64,000 bases of DNA from Pseudomonas anuradhapurensis (GTDB lineage: Bacteria > Pseudomonadota > Gammaproteobacteria > Pseudomonadales > Pseudomonadaceae), in NCBI RefSeq assembly GCF_014269225.2, contig NZ_CP077097.1, positions 4,909,001 to 4,973,000 of the forward strand. The letters are read 5' to 3'. Positions 52,524 to 62,401 of the stretch are shown piece after piece. The translations under genes were made by a program, and so were the position numbers. The notes below the pieces were generated by a model. The model saw only the letters and a list, made by a program, of their open reading frames with translations. It did not search any database and was not told the DNA's origin. Within the stretch, counting starts at the first letter, position 1. Each line of letters starts with the position of its first letter.

Positions 52524-52627
52524 CTACACTGAATTCATGCCTCCTAAGTGTGCACTTTCGCTCGCTCCAAGCCCGGCAGATGCCTACAAACGCCCCTTTT
52601 TATCCCGGACTCGCCATTTTCGGGCAC

Positions 52628-52643
52628 TGGCATGCAATTTGCT
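52628..52643 (+). promoter_or_regulatory. Sigma-54 promoter of glnA
   Basis: TGGCATG followed by TTTGCT places GG (52629-52630) and GC (52641-52642) ten bases apart, an RpoN -24/-12 element. The predicted start is near 52654, about 90 bp before the glnA ATG. Confidence 0.85.
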
Positions 52644-52742
52644 CCCTTGTGAGGCAGGTACGCTTGGCCGACTATCCGCGCCCGGCAACACCCTTTTTCC
52701 AGGGCAGCGGCCTACCGCGCCCTAGACCATCCGGAGGACAAC

Positions 52743-54149
52743 ATGTCGAAGTCGGTTCAACTCATCAAAGATCATGACGTCAAGTGGATTGATCTGCGTT
52801 TCACGGACACCAAAGGCACTCAGCACCACGTGACCATGCCGGCGCGTGATGCACTGGACGACGACTTCTTCGAAGTCGGCAAGATGTTCGACGGTTCCTC
52901 CATCGCTGGCTGGAAAGGCATCGAAGCCTCCGACATGATCCTGATGCCGGTCGATGAAACTGCCGTCCTGGACCCGTTCACCGAAGAACCGACCCTGATC
53001 CTGACCTGCGACATCGTCGACCCGTCGAGCATGCAGGGCTACGACCGTGACCCACGTGCCATCGCCAAGCGCGCCGAAGAGTACCTGAAGAGCACCGGCA
53101 TCGGTGACACCGTATTCGCCGGTCCCGAGCCAGAGTTCTTCATCTTCGACGAAGTGAAGTTCCAGTCGGACATCTCCGGTTCGATGTTCAAGATCTTCTC
53201 CGAGCAAGGCTCGTGGATGACCGGCGCTGACATCGAAGGCGGCAACAAGGGCCACCGTCCGGGCGTGAAAGGCGGCTACTTCCCGGTCCCGCCGTTCGAC
53301 CACGACCACGAAATCCGTACTGCCATGTGCAACGCACTGGAAGAAATGGGCCAGACCGTCGAAGTCCACCACCACGAAGTGGCGACTGCCGGCCAGAACG
53401 AAATCGGCGTCAAGTTCAACACCCTGGTAAAGAAGGCTGACGAAGTACAGGCCCTGAAATACGTGGTGCACAACGTTGCCGACGCTTACGGCCGCACCGC
53501 CACCTTCATGCCGAAGCCACTGTACGGCGACAACGGCTCGGGCATGCACGTGCACATGTCGATCTGGAAAGACGGCAAGAACACCTTCGCTGGTGAAGGC
53601 TATGCCGGCCTGTCCGACACCGCCCTGTACTTCATCGGCGGTATCATCAAGCACGGCAAGGCCCTGAACGGCTTCACCAACCCGTCGACCAACTCCTACA
53701 AGCGTCTGGTCCCAGGTTTCGAAGCCCCGGTAATGCTGGCCTACTCCGCTCGCAACCGTTCCGCCTCGATCCGTATTCCTTACGTCGGCAGCCCGAAAGC
53801 CCGCCGTATCGAAGCACGCTTCCCGGACCCATCGGCCAACCCGTACCTGGCCTTCGCCGCCCTGCTGATGGCCGGCCTGGACGGTATCCAGAACAAGATC
53901 CACCCAGGCGATGCGGCCGACAAGAACCTGTACGACCTGCCGCCTGAAGAGGCCAAGGACATTCCGCAGGTTTGCGGCAGCCTGAAGGAAGCCCTGGAAG
54001 AGCTGGACAAAGGTCGTGCGTTCCTGACCAAGGGCGGCGTGTTCTCCGACGACTTCATCGATGCCTTCATCGAGCTGAAGAGCGAAGAAGAGATCAAGGT
54101 CCGCACCTTCGTCCACCCGCTGGAATACGAGCTGTACTACAGCTGCTGA
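52743..54149 (+). CDS. glnA: Glutamine synthetase type I GlnA
   Basis: GlnA (468 residues) joins ammonium to glutamate using ATP. Family signatures are [17 protein letters not shown] near the start, the ATP-binding [14 protein letters not shown], and the adenylylation site [10 protein letters not shown], whose tyrosine marks the regulated GSI-beta form. It is preceded by an RpoN promoter with an NtrC site and followed by a terminator. Confidence 0.99.
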   Translation: MSKSVQLIKDHDVKWIDLRFTDTKGTQHHVTMPARDALDDDFFEVGKMFDGSSIAGWKGIEASDMILMPVDETAVLDPFTEEPTLILTCDIVDPSSMQGYDRDPRAIAKRAEEYLKSTGIGDTVFAGPEPEFFIFDEVKFQSDISGSMFKIFSEQGSWMTGADIEGGNKGHRPGVKGGYFPVPPFDHDHEIRTAMCNALEEMGQTVEVHHHEVATAGQNEIGVKFNTLVKKADEVQALKYVVHNVADAYGRTATFMPKPLYGDNGSGMHVHMSIWKDGKNTFAGEGYAGLSDTALYFIGGIIKHGKALNGFTNPSTNSYKRLVPGFEAPVMLAYSARNRSASIRIPYVGSPKARRIEARFPDPSANPYLAFAALLMAGLDGIQNKIHPGDAADKNLYDLPPEEAKDIPQVCGSLKEALEELDKGRAFLTKGGVFSDDFIDAFIELKSEEEIKVRTFVHPLEYELYYSC

Positions 54150-54183
54150 TCTGATCGGCGCCTGGCGTCGGTGACATGATCAT

Positions 54184-54215
54184 AACGGCCTCCCTTGGGA
54201 GGCCGTTTTCGTTTC
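54184..54215 (+). terminator. Terminator of glnA
   Basis: AACGGCCTCCC (54184-54194) and GGGAGGCCGTT (54197-54207) form a perfect 11-bp stem with a minimal loop, followed by TTCGTTTC. It lies 35 bp beyond the glnA stop. Confidence 0.9.
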
Positions 54216-54321
54216 TTCGCTTTAATCGCTCTTGTTCCTACAAAGTAAAGGGATGCCGCTGGCATTTCGCTGCAGCAACCACTCTCAAGGTAGACGTCCA
54301 CTCACCAACGGACGCCATACC

Positions 54322-55233
54322 ATGCGCAGATTCATACCCGCAGTTCTGACCTTAACCGCCTTGCTCGCAGGCTGCAGCAACCAACCCGCAGAGGTACAGT
54401 CGCAAGTGCTTCATCGTGCTGCCGGTAGCTGGGACGGCACGCCCTACACCCACTACCCGGATGGGCAGCCCGTGCTGTCACTGGTGGAAGTCAGCATTCC
54501 GCCAGATACGACCCTCGACTGGCACTGCCACCAAGCGCTCAACCTCGGTTATCTGAAAGAAGGCGAGCTGGAAGTGGAAACCCGCGGCGGCAAGCGAACG
54601 ACATTGACGGCAGGCAACACCCTGGCTGAACTGGTAGGCGAGGTGCACCGTGGCAGAACGACACGACAGGCTGCCACGGTGATGGTCTTTCACGCCGCGA
54701 ACGAGGAGCTGGCCTTTTCCACGCCACAAGACCAGTGCCCAGGGCAACGGCCGCCAGCTGATGGGCCGCTGGACATCCTGCTCGATGATATCGAGCATCG
54801 GTTGGCAAGCGCCGAGTCCGTCGCGCTGCACAAATGGGACAACGCTCAACCCGTGCAAGACAACAAGCGCGAGTTGCAGATTCTGAATGACGTGCGCAAC
54901 AACGCGTGGCGCTACCAATTGCCAGCCGAACGGGCAGCAGCCTTCTTCGCCGACCAGATCGAAGCACACAAAATGATGCAATACAGCTTGCTTAGCCGCT
55001 GGCACAGCCAAGGTCGTACGCCTGACACACCTCGCCGGGACCTCCAGCAGGAGCTACGCCCCGAACTGGATGCCCTGCAAGCCAGGCTACTGCAGCATCT
55101 GGCCAGTCTGCCCAGTGATACCGGTTCCGCTTGCAACCAACGGCTGGCGTCCTCGATCAACGAGCGTGGCTTGTCGCCATTGATGAAGCAAGCCTTGGTT
55201 CGTGCCACTGGCCAACTGTGCGATCAGCCCTGA
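54322..55233 (+). CDS. Lipoprotein fusing a cupin domain to an AroQ-gamma chorismate mutase
   Basis: The 303-residue precursor has a signal peptide with lipobox LLAGC (Cys18). Residues ~30-130 form a cupin (DWHCH at 66-70, GELEVETRGG, then AGNTLAELVGEVHRG). Residues ~150-230 match the periplasmic (gamma) chorismate mutase: IEHRLASAESVALHKWDN with Arg160 and Lys171 at catalytic positions, NKRE with Arg183, and DQIEAHKMMQYSLLSRW. The C-terminal ~70 residues carry Cys271 and Cys300, which could form a disulfide as in secreted AroQ proteins. It should convert chorismate to prephenate outside the cytoplasm, anchored in a membrane. It sits between glnA and ntrB, where from memory KT2440 has no gene. 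The ATG at 54322 is the first that gives a signal peptide. Confidence 0.85.
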   Translation: MRRFIPAVLTLTALLAGCSNQPAEVQSQVLHRAAGSWDGTPYTHYPDGQPVLSLVEVSIPPDTTLDWHCHQALNLGYLKEGELEVETRGGKRTTLTAGNTLAELVGEVHRGRTTRQAATVMVFHAANEELAFSTPQDQCPGQRPPADGPLDILLDDIEHRLASAESVALHKWDNAQPVQDNKRELQILNDVRNNAWRYQLPAERAAAFFADQIEAHKMMQYSLLSRWHSQGRTPDTPRRDLQQELRPELDALQARLLQHLASLPSDTGSACNQRLASSINERGLSPLMKQALVRATGQLCDQP

Positions 55234-55241
55234 AACCTCTA

Positions 55242-55258
55242 TGCTCTATATTGGTGCA
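55242..55258. promoter_or_regulatory. NtrC-like site upstream of ntrB
   Basis: TGCTC-N7-GTGCA matches the NtrC consensus at 9 of 10 positions. A weaker GTGCA half-site (55281-55285) lies 27 bp further on. It is about 160 bp upstream of the predicted ntrB start site. Confidence 0.6.
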
Positions 55259-55385
55259 CTCTGCGGACTGATGCCCCTGAGTGCACCCCAAAAAAGGTCA
55301 CAAGAAACGTTACCCCAGAACATTCTGGTGCAGATTTACGCCATTTCTGGCCTTTCTCGGCTAAATCCGCTTCTTTTCGGAGCCT

Positions 55386-55401
55386 TGGTTTGTTTCTTGC
55401 A
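55386..55401 (+). promoter_or_regulatory. Sigma-54 promoter of ntrBC
   Basis: TTGGTTTGTTTCTTGCA (starting at 55385) has GG at 55387-55388 and GC at 55399-55400, ten bases apart, with TTGCA at -12. The predicted start is near 55412, so ntrBC has a promoter separate from glnA and is probably autoregulated. Confidence 0.82.
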
Positions 55402-55495
55402 TTTTCTGCAGGGAGACTGGAACCAGCGGATTCACTGCGCGGCCAATCATGCCCGCCCCTGCCAGACAAGCGCCAAAAGAGGTCAACGACACCTT

Positions 55496-56577
55496 ATGAC
55501 CATCAGCGATGCACAGCACCGTCTGCTTCTGGACAACCTGACCACCGCCACGCTCCTGCTCAACGCCGAGCTGTGCCTGGAATACATGAACCCGGCTGCG
55601 GAGATGCTGCTGGCGGTCAGTGGGCAGCGCAGCCATGGACAGTTCATCAGCGAGCTGTTCACCGAATCGAGCGAGGCTCTCAGCTCGCTGCGCCAGGCAG
55701 TCGAGCAGGCGCACCCGTTCACCAAGCGCGAAGCGCAGCTCACTTCGCTGACCGGGCAGACCATCACCGTCGACTACGCGGTAACGCCGATCCTGCACCT
55801 GGGCCAGACCTTGCTGCTGCTCGAAGTGCACCCGCGTGACCGGCTGCTGCGCATCACCAAGGAAGAGGCCCAGCTGAGCAAGCAGGAAACCACCAAGATG
55901 CTGGTGCGCGGCCTCGCCCACGAAATCAAGAACCCTCTCGGCGGTATTCGCGGCGCCGCCCAGCTGCTGGCGCGCGAATTGCCCGAGGAAGGCCTGCGTG
56001 ACTACACCAACGTGATCATCGAGGAGGCCGACCGCCTGCGTAACCTGGTCGACCGCATGCTCGGTTCGAACAAGCTGCCGTCGCTGGCCATGACCAACAT
56101 CCACGAAGTGCTGGAACGGGTCTGCAGCCTGGTCGAGGCGGAAAGCCAGGGCTGCATCGCCTTGGTGCGCGACTACGACCCCAGCCTGCCGGACGTACTG
56201 ATCGACCGAGAGCAGATGATCCAGGCCGTACTTAACATCGTGCGCAACGCCATGCAGGCCATCAGTTCGCAGAACGAGCTGCGCCTCGGCCGCATCACCC
56301 TGCGCAGCCGAGCCCTGCGCCAGTTCACCATCGGCCACGTGCGCCATCGCCTGGTAGCACGCGTGGAAATCATTGATAACGGTCCCGGCATCCCGCCGGA
56401 ACTGCAGGACACCCTTTTCTACCCCATGGTCAGCGGCCGCCCGGACGGTACCGGGCTGGGCCTGGCCATTACCCAGAACATCATCAGCCAGCACCAGGGC
56501 CTGATCGAGTGTGAAAGCCATGCAGGCCACACCGCCTTTTCGATCTACCTGCCTCTGGAACAAGGAGCCACCGCCTC

Positions 56578-56581
<4 letters not shown>
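55496..56581 (+). CDS. ntrB: Nitrogen regulation sensor kinase NtrB (GlnL)
   Basis: NtrB (361 residues) phosphorylates NtrC under nitrogen limitation and, with PII, dephosphorylates it when nitrogen is ample. An N-terminal PAS domain (about 1-115) precedes the phospho-acceptor histidine in RGLAHEIKNPLGGIRGAAQLL. The ATP-binding domain carries the N-box (VLNIVRNAMQA), DNGPGIP and GTGLGLA. It lacks membrane segments. The ATG at 55496 follows GAGG by about 13 bases, rather far, but the protein starts as in the family. It overlaps ntrC by 4 bp (ATGA). Confidence 0.97.
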
Positions 56582-58014
<1,433 letters not shown>

Positions 58015-58038
58015 GTTCCAGGTAAAACCATAGTTCTT

Positions 58039-58142
58039 TGGGGCTGCTGCGCAGCCCATCGCGACACAAGGCCGCTCCTACAGGAGAATGCGATCCCCTG
58101 TAGGAGCGGCCTTGTGTCGCGATGGGCCGCAAAGCGGCCCCA
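58039..58142. repeat. Perfect 31-bp REP-like inverted pair after ntrC
   Basis: Arms 58054-58084 and 58097-58127 are exact complements over 31 bp (GCCCATCGCGACACAAGGCC core), flanked by GGGGCTGC/GCAGCCC and GGGCCGC/GCGGCCC stems. It belongs to the same family as 12256 and 41182. It follows the ntrC stop by 25 bp and separates it from the small RNA promoter. Confidence 0.85.
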
Positions 58143-58160
58143 AACATTTCAGCCCTTCGA

Positions 58161-58197
58161 TGCACCGATCCTGTGCCCGATGCACCTCACTAAGGCA
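58161..58197. promoter_or_regulatory. Tandem NtrC-like sites upstream of the small RNA
   Basis: TGCAC-N7-GTGCC at 58161-58177 and TGCAC-N7-AGGCA at 58181-58197 each resemble TGCAC-N7-GTGCA. Their starts are 20 bp apart, two helical turns, the spacing expected for cooperative binding. They lie about 110 bp before the predicted start of the RNA. Confidence 0.75.
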
Positions 58198-58259
58198 CAA
58201 ATCCCCTCAAAAAACGGCCAATTCACCCTGAAAGCCCAGATTCACGGGCTTTTCAAAAC

Positions 58260-58275
58260 TGGCACGCCCCCTGCA
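58260..58275 (+). promoter_or_regulatory. Sigma-54 promoter of the NrsZ-like RNA
   Basis: TGGCACG-N5-TGCA has GG at 58261-58262 and GC at 58273-58274, ten bases apart. No gene starts in its direction for over 550 bp, so its product must be an RNA. The predicted start is near 58286. Confidence 0.85.
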
Positions 58276-58285
58276 ATAAACAATA

Positions 58286-58403
58286 CATATCCAGTTTCGG
58301 GGGCCCTGGTACAGGCAGGCCGGGTAAACCCCTCTTTTATTCGCAGCAGCACCCGTTTTGGGGACCTCGGTACAGGCAGGCCGGGAAATCCCCTCTTTTA
58401 TTC
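58286..58403 (+). ncRNA. nrsZ: NrsZ-type nitrogen-regulated small RNA with two modules
   Basis: Two copies of a unit about 50 bases long recur with a 61-bp offset (from 58295 and 58356), sharing GGTACAGGCAGGCCGGG and CCCCTCTTTTATTCG. Each unit has a CCTG/CAGG hairpin and a short GGG/CCC stem followed by CTTTTATT, so each can end or be cut like a terminator. NrsZ of P. aeruginosa lies just downstream of ntrC, depends on RpoN and NtrC, is made of repeated units and is processed. Position, promoter, NtrC sites and repeats all agree. The 3' end overlaps the last codons of the opposite-strand gene at 58398. Confidence 0.82.
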
Positions 58404-58835
58404 GTGCAGTTTCACCTGCACCCGCCAGCGCCCAGCGTCCTCTGCACCGGCCCATTCGCCGTGCAGGGGGCGCGCGGCGACCACCGTCAGCAGCAAGCCT
58501 TCCTTGCGCCTCTGCAGCTTCCAGCTCACCGGTTTGCCTTGCAGGCTCAATTGCCCCTGCTGGCCCTTGCCCTGAGCCTGGAACAGCAACGCCACCGTAC
58601 CCTCCACATTCTCCCCGTGCAGCTGGGGCTCGGCGTTGAACCACAGCTCCAGGCCATCCTGCACCACCTGCACCTGCTGCAGTTCGCGTTCCTCGGGCGT
58701 GGTCAGGCGGCCGATCATCAGCCCGACCATCAAGCCGACGATCGCCAGCGACAGCATCACCCGCGGCAACGCCTTCGAACGCACGTCCGGTTCAGGGGTA
58801 GAATGCCCGTCATCTTCACGCTTGGAGCCGTGCAT
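58398..58835 (-). CDS. Membrane-anchored protein of unknown function
   Basis: The 145-residue protein has a charged N-terminus (about 1-25), one membrane segment (VMLSLAIVGLMVGLMIG, residues 26-42), and a C-terminal domain of about 100 residues rich in beta-strand pattern, with no recognised motif. I do not recognise the family. The ATG at 58835 shares bases with the trmL start on the other strand (CATG), and AGGA lies 11 bases upstream within trmL. A start further in, such as the methionine at residue 27, would truncate the cytoplasmic tail. Its 3' end overlaps the NrsZ-like RNA. Confidence 0.7.
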   Translation of the reverse strand: MHGSKREDDGHSTPEPDVRSKALPRVMLSLAIVGLMVGLMIGRLTTPEERELQQVQVVQDGLELWFNAEPQLHGENVEGTVALLFQAQGKGQQGQLSLQGKPVSWKLQRRKEGLLLTVVAARPLHGEWAGAEDAGRWRVQVKLHE

Positions 58836-59295
58836 GTTTCACGTCATCCTTTTTCAACCAGAAATTCCGCCGAATACCGGCAACATCATTCGCCTGTGCG
58901 CCAACAGCGGCTGCGACCTGCACCTGATCGAGCCCATCAGCTTCGAACTGGATGACAAGCGCCTGCGACGCGCAGGGCTGGATTACCACGAGTATGCCAC
59001 GCTCAAGCGCCACGAGAGCCTGGCCGGATGCCTGGAAAGCCTCGGTAACCCACGGCTGTTCGCGTTCACCACCAAGGGCTCGCGGCCGTTCCACGAAGTG
59101 GCTTACCAGCCGGGCGATGCCTTCCTGTTCGGGCCGGAGAGCCGAGGCCTGCCAGCCGAGGTGCTGGACAGCCTGCCGGGCGAACAGCGCCTGCGCCTGC
59201 CGATGCGGCCAGGCTGCCGTAGCCTGAACCTGTCCAATACCGTGGCGGTGACGGTGTACGAGGCATGGCGGCAGAACGGGTTCGCCGGGAGCTGA
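58834..59295 (+). CDS. trmL: tRNA (cytidine/uridine-2'-O-)-methyltransferase TrmL
   Basis: TrmL (153 residues) methylates the ribose of the wobble base 34 in two leucine tRNAs. It is a SPOUT enzyme: the N-terminal LFQPEIPPNTGNIIRLCANSGC (residues 6-27), the LFGPESRGLP motif and the knotted LPMRPGCRSLNLSNTVAVTVYE end are all present. GGAG lies six bases before the ATG. The start codon overlaps that of the divergent gene. Confidence 0.97.
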   Translation: MFHVILFQPEIPPNTGNIIRLCANSGCDLHLIEPISFELDDKRLRRAGLDYHEYATLKRHESLAGCLESLGNPRLFAFTTKGSRPFHEVAYQPGDAFLFGPESRGLPAEVLDSLPGEQRLRLPMRPGCRSLNLSNTVAVTVYEAWRQNGFAGS

Positions 59296-59308
59296 TCTTG
59301 CGCCCGCA

Positions 59309-59408
59309 CCGGCCTTTTCGCGGGCATGCCCGCTCCCACAGGTACAGCGCGGCACTTGAAAGCGGCGCCCTACCTGTGGGGGCGGGCGCGCCCGCGAAAA
59401 GGGCCGGC
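59309..59408. repeat. REP pair between trmL and secB
   Basis: GGCCTTTTCGCGGGCATGCC...CGCTCCCACAGGTAC faces its inverted partner TACCTGTGGGGGCGGGCGCG...CCGCGAAAAGGGCC. It is a typical inverted pair of P. putida REP units between convergent trmL and secB. Confidence 0.85.
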
Positions 59409-59417
59409 ACAGGCAAC

Positions 59418-59442
59418 AAAAAAGCGCCCCGAGAGGCGCTTT
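59418..59442 (-). terminator. Terminator after secB
   Basis: On the reverse strand AGCGCCTC pairs with the GGCGCT segment around TCGG, followed by TTTTTTG. It lies 17 bp beyond the secB stop and ends the rhodanese-grxC-secB transcript. Confidence 0.87.
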
Positions 59443-59459
59443 CCTGATACCGGCAGCTA

Positions 59460-59945
59460 TTACTGCATGGTCGGCGCTTCGCCGGCTTCCTGCATGCGCT
59501 GCATTTCCTGCGCATACAGGGCGTCGAAGTTGACCGGCGACAGCATCAGGGCCGGGAACGAACCGCGGGTCACCAGGCTGTCCAGCGTCTCACGGGCATA
59601 CGGGAACAGGATGTTCGGGCAGAACGCGCCCAGGGTGTGGCTCATCGAAGCCGCATCCAGGTTCTTGATCAGGAAGATACCGGCCTGCTGCACTTCAGCG
59701 ATGAAGGCGACCTCTTCACCGTTTTTCACGGTAACCGACAGGGTCAGCACCACCTCGTGGAAGTCGCCTTCCAGGGCCTTCTGCTTGGTGTTCAGGTCCA
59801 GGGCTACGCTCGGCTCCCAGGACTGGCGGAAGATCTGCGGGCTTTTCGGGGCCTCGAACGACAGATCGCGCACATAGATGCGCTGCATGGAGAACTGAGG
59901 GCTGTTGTCTTCTGCAGCAGCGCCGTTGGTCTGTTGGTCAGTCAT
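59460..59945 (-). CDS. secB: Protein-export chaperone SecB
   Basis: SecB (161 residues) holds precursor proteins unfolded and hands them to SecA. The family segments [17 protein letters not shown] (residues 17-33), [15 protein letters not shown] and the C-terminal FDALYAQ are present. It is third in the rhodanese-grxC-secB run, a conserved order in gamma-proteobacteria. Confidence 0.98.
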   Translation of the reverse strand: MTDQQTNGAAAEDNSPQFSMQRIYVRDLSFEAPKSPQIFRQSWEPSVALDLNTKQKALEGDFHEVVLTLSVTVKNGEEVAFIAEVQQAGIFLIKNLDAASMSHTLGAFCPNILFPYARETLDSLVTRGSFPALMLSPVNFDALYAQEMQRMQEAGEAPTMQ

Positions 59946-59984
59946 GGCAGGTCCTTATCCTAATGTTTTTGAATGCTGGGCAAA

Positions 59985-60239
59985 TCAGGCCGCCAGCAGC
60001 GCGTCGAGCTTGCCGGCGCGCTCCAGGGCATAGAGGTCATCGCATCCACCGACATGGGTGCTGCCGATCCAGATCTGCGGCACCGATGTGCGGCCGGCCT
60101 TCTGGCTCATCTCGGCACGAACCTGTGGCTTGCCGTCGACCTTGATTTCCTCGAAGGCCACGCCCTTGCTCTCGAGCAGGTACTTGGCACGCATGCAGTA
60201 GGGGCAGTAGTCGCTGGAGTAGACGATGACGGGCTTCAT
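59985..60239 (-). CDS. grxC: Glutaredoxin 3 GrxC
   Basis: GrxC (84 residues) reduces disulfides using glutathione. The dithiol active site CPYC is at residues 11-20 in YSSDYCPYCMRAKYLL, with TSVPQIWIG (cis-proline) and HVGGCDDLYALE following, the usual GSH-binding elements. It begins one base after the rhodanese stop codon. Confidence 0.97.
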   Translation of the reverse strand: MKPVIVYSSDYCPYCMRAKYLLESKGVAFEEIKVDGKPQVRAEMSQKAGRTSVPQIWIGSTHVGGCDDLYALERAGKLDALLAA

Positions 60240-60240
60240 A

Positions 60241-60654
60241 TCACTTCACCAGTGGCAGGTTATCGGCTTTCCAGCTGGAAACGCCACCGCTCAGCTTGGC
60301 GGCGGTGTAGCCAGCCTTGAGCAGCTCGCTGCAGATAGCACCCGACTGCTGGCCCATTGCGTCGACGACGATCAGGGTCTTTGCCTTGTGTTTTTCCAGC
60401 TCGCTCAGACGGTTGACCACTTTGTCCTGCGGAATGTTGATCGCGCCGACGATATGACCTGCGGCGTATTCCTTGGACGGGCGGATGTCGAGGACCAGGC
60501 CCTTGTCAGCATTGACCAGAGCGGTCAGCTGGCCATTGCTCAAGCTCTGGCCGCCACGACGGATTTCATTGAGCAGCAGCAGGACCAGCAGAACAACGAA
60601 GATCGCAACCAGGATGTAGTGATCTGTCGCGAATTGAATCAGGTGAGCAACCAT
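60241..60654 (-). CDS. Membrane-anchored rhodanese-like protein without catalytic cysteine
   Basis: The 137-residue protein has an N-terminal membrane segment (about residues 11-28), then a single rhodanese domain starting LTALVNADKGLVLDIRPSKEYAAGHI. The loop that normally reads C-x-x-G-x-R is DAMGQQSG, so the sulfur-carrying cysteine is absent; the only later Cys, in ICSELL, is outside the loop. It corresponds to the YibN type by its place before grxC and secB. A sulfur-transfer role is doubtful; binding or scaffolding is more likely. The ATG at 60654 is chosen because the extension upstream is not conserved. Confidence 0.9.
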   Translation of the reverse strand: MVAHLIQFATDHYILVAIFVVLLVLLLLNEIRRGGQSLSNGQLTALVNADKGLVLDIRPSKEYAAGHIVGAINIPQDKVVNRLSELEKHKAKTLIVVDAMGQQSGAICSELLKAGYTAAKLSGGVSSWKADNLPLVK

Positions 60655-60861
60655 CAGCGGTGTTCCAGGCGATTGAAAATGCCGGCCAGTATACACAGCC
60701 CCTTAGTGCCACCAAAGCCCGACGGGCCGGCGGCAAAACCTTCTGCACCTCACCACCCCTGGGCACGCCGGTCGGCGGATGGGACGAATATTCGCCGCCC
60801 GTGGCGTATTTGCCCTAAAATGCGTGTCTTTATCATCTTTGAACAACCGTGAGTTTGATTG

Positions 60862-62394
60862 ATGAGTACGCCCAAACCTCTGGTCCTGATCATCCTGGAT
60901 GGCTTCGGCCACAGCGAAAGCCCCGAATACAATGCCATCTACGCCGCCAACACACCGGTCTATGACCGCCTGCGCGCCAGCCAGCCGCATGGCCTCATTT
61001 CCGGCTCGGGCATGGATGTCGGCCTGCCGGACGGGCAGATGGGCAACTCCGAAGTCGGCCACATGAACCTTGGCGCCGGGCGCGTCGTCTACCAGGACTT
61101 CACCCGGGTGACCAAGGCCATCCGCGACGGCGAGTTCTTCGAAAACCCAGTGCTGACCGCTGCGGTGGACAAGGCAGCCAGTGCCGGCAAGGCCGTGCAC
61201 ATTCTCGGCCTGCTGTCCGACGGCGGCGTGCACAGCCACCAGGACCACCTGGTAGCAATGGCCGAGCTGGCTGCGCAACGGGGCGCCGAAAAGATCTACC
61301 TTCACGCCTTCCTCGATGGCCGCGACACGCCACCACGCAGCGCGCAGTCGTCCATCGAACTGCTCGATGCCACCTTCGCCAGGCTGGGCAAGGGCCGCAT
61401 CGCCAGCCTGATCGGCCGTTACTACGCGATGGACCGCGACAACCGCTGGGACCGCGTCAGCGCCGCCTACAACCTGATCGTCGACAGCGCTGCCGAGTAC
61501 ACCGCCGACACCGCCCTGGCAGGCCTGGAAGCGGCCTACGCCCGTGACGAGAGCGACGAGTTCGTGAAAGCCACGCGCATCGGCGCAGCGGTCAAGGTTG
61601 AAGATGGCGATGCCGTGGTGTTCATGAACTTCCGTGCCGACCGTGCCCGCGAGCTGTCGCGGGTGTTCGTCGAAGCCGACTTCAACGAATTCCCGCGCGC
61701 CCGCCTGCCCAAGCTGGCAGCCTACATCGGCCTCACCCAGTACTCGGCGAAAATCCCGGCGCCTGCCGCCTTTGCTCCGGCCAGCCTGAACAACGTGCTG
61801 GGCGAGTACCTGGCGAAAAACGGCAAGACCCAGCTGCGCATTGCCGAAACCGAGAAGTATGCGCACGTGACCTTCTTCTTCTCCGGTGGCCGCGAAGAGC
61901 CGTTCGAAGGCGAAGAGCGCATCCTGATCCCGTCGCCGAAAGTCGCCACCTACGACCTGCAGCCAGAAATGAGCGCGCCGGAGGTGACCGACCGCATCGT
62001 CGAAGCCATCGAGCAGCAACGCTATGACGTGATCGTGGTCAACTACGCCAACGGCGACATGGTTGGCCACACGGGCGTATTCGAGGCGGCAGTGAAGGCT
62101 GTCGAGGCCCTGGATGGCTGCGTCGGCCGCATCGTCGACGCGCTGGACAAGGTGGGCGGCGAAGCGCTGATCACCGCCGACCACGGCAACGTCGAGCAGA
62201 TGGAAGACGAAAGCACCGGCCAGGCGCACACCGCGCACACCACCGAGCCGGTGCCGTTCATCTATGTCGGCAAGCGCAACCTGAAAGTCCGTGAAGGCGG
62301 CGTGCTGGCCGACGTGGCGCCGACCATGCTGAAGCTGCTGGGGCTGGAAAAACCGGCGGAAATGACCGGTACGTCAATCCTGGTCGACGCCTGA
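60862..62394 (+). CDS. gpmI: 2,3-bisphosphoglycerate-independent phosphoglycerate mutase GpmI
   Basis: GpmI (510 residues) interconverts 3- and 2-phosphoglycerate in glycolysis and gluconeogenesis, using two manganese ions and a phosphoserine. The catalytic serine lies in [25 protein letters not shown] near the start and [12 protein letters not shown] and [10 protein letters not shown] later carry metal ligands. The ATG at 60862 is chosen over a TTG one codon earlier. It is divergent from the rhodanese gene. Confidence 0.98.
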   Translation: MSTPKPLVLIILDGFGHSESPEYNAIYAANTPVYDRLRASQPHGLISGSGMDVGLPDGQMGNSEVGHMNLGAGRVVYQDFTRVTKAIRDGEFFENPVLTAAVDKAASAGKAVHILGLLSDGGVHSHQDHLVAMAELAAQRGAEKIYLHAFLDGRDTPPRSAQSSIELLDATFARLGKGRIASLIGRYYAMDRDNRWDRVSAAYNLIVDSAAEYTADTALAGLEAAYARDESDEFVKATRIGAAVKVEDGDAVVFMNFRADRARELSRVFVEADFNEFPRARLPKLAAYIGLTQYSAKIPAPAAFAPASLNNVLGEYLAKNGKTQLRIAETEKYAHVTFFFSGGREEPFEGEERILIPSPKVATYDLQPEMSAPEVTDRIVEAIEQQRYDVIVVNYANGDMVGHTGVFEAAVKAVEALDGCVGRIVDALDKVGGEALITADHGNVEQMEDESTGQAHTAHTTEPVPFIYVGKRNLKVREGGVLADVAPTMLKLLGLEKPAEMTGTSILVDA

Positions 62395-62401
62395 TTCTGT
62401 G

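Larger units (their letters stand above)
52273..52742. other. thiI-glnA divergent intergenic region
   Basis: This 470-bp gap holds a degenerate REP-like stretch (about 52395-52490) with CTCCTGCAGCC and CGCGATGAGGCC fragments, an NtrC-like site at 52507-52523, a TGCAC half-site near 52551 and the glnA sigma-54 promoter at 52628-52643. No additional gene is credible. Confidence 0.6.

Noticed and set aside
58295-58405. Direct repeats considered as a CRISPR array
   Set aside because: There are only two copies, with nearly the whole unit repeated and no unique spacers, and no cas genes. A modular small RNA explains them better.
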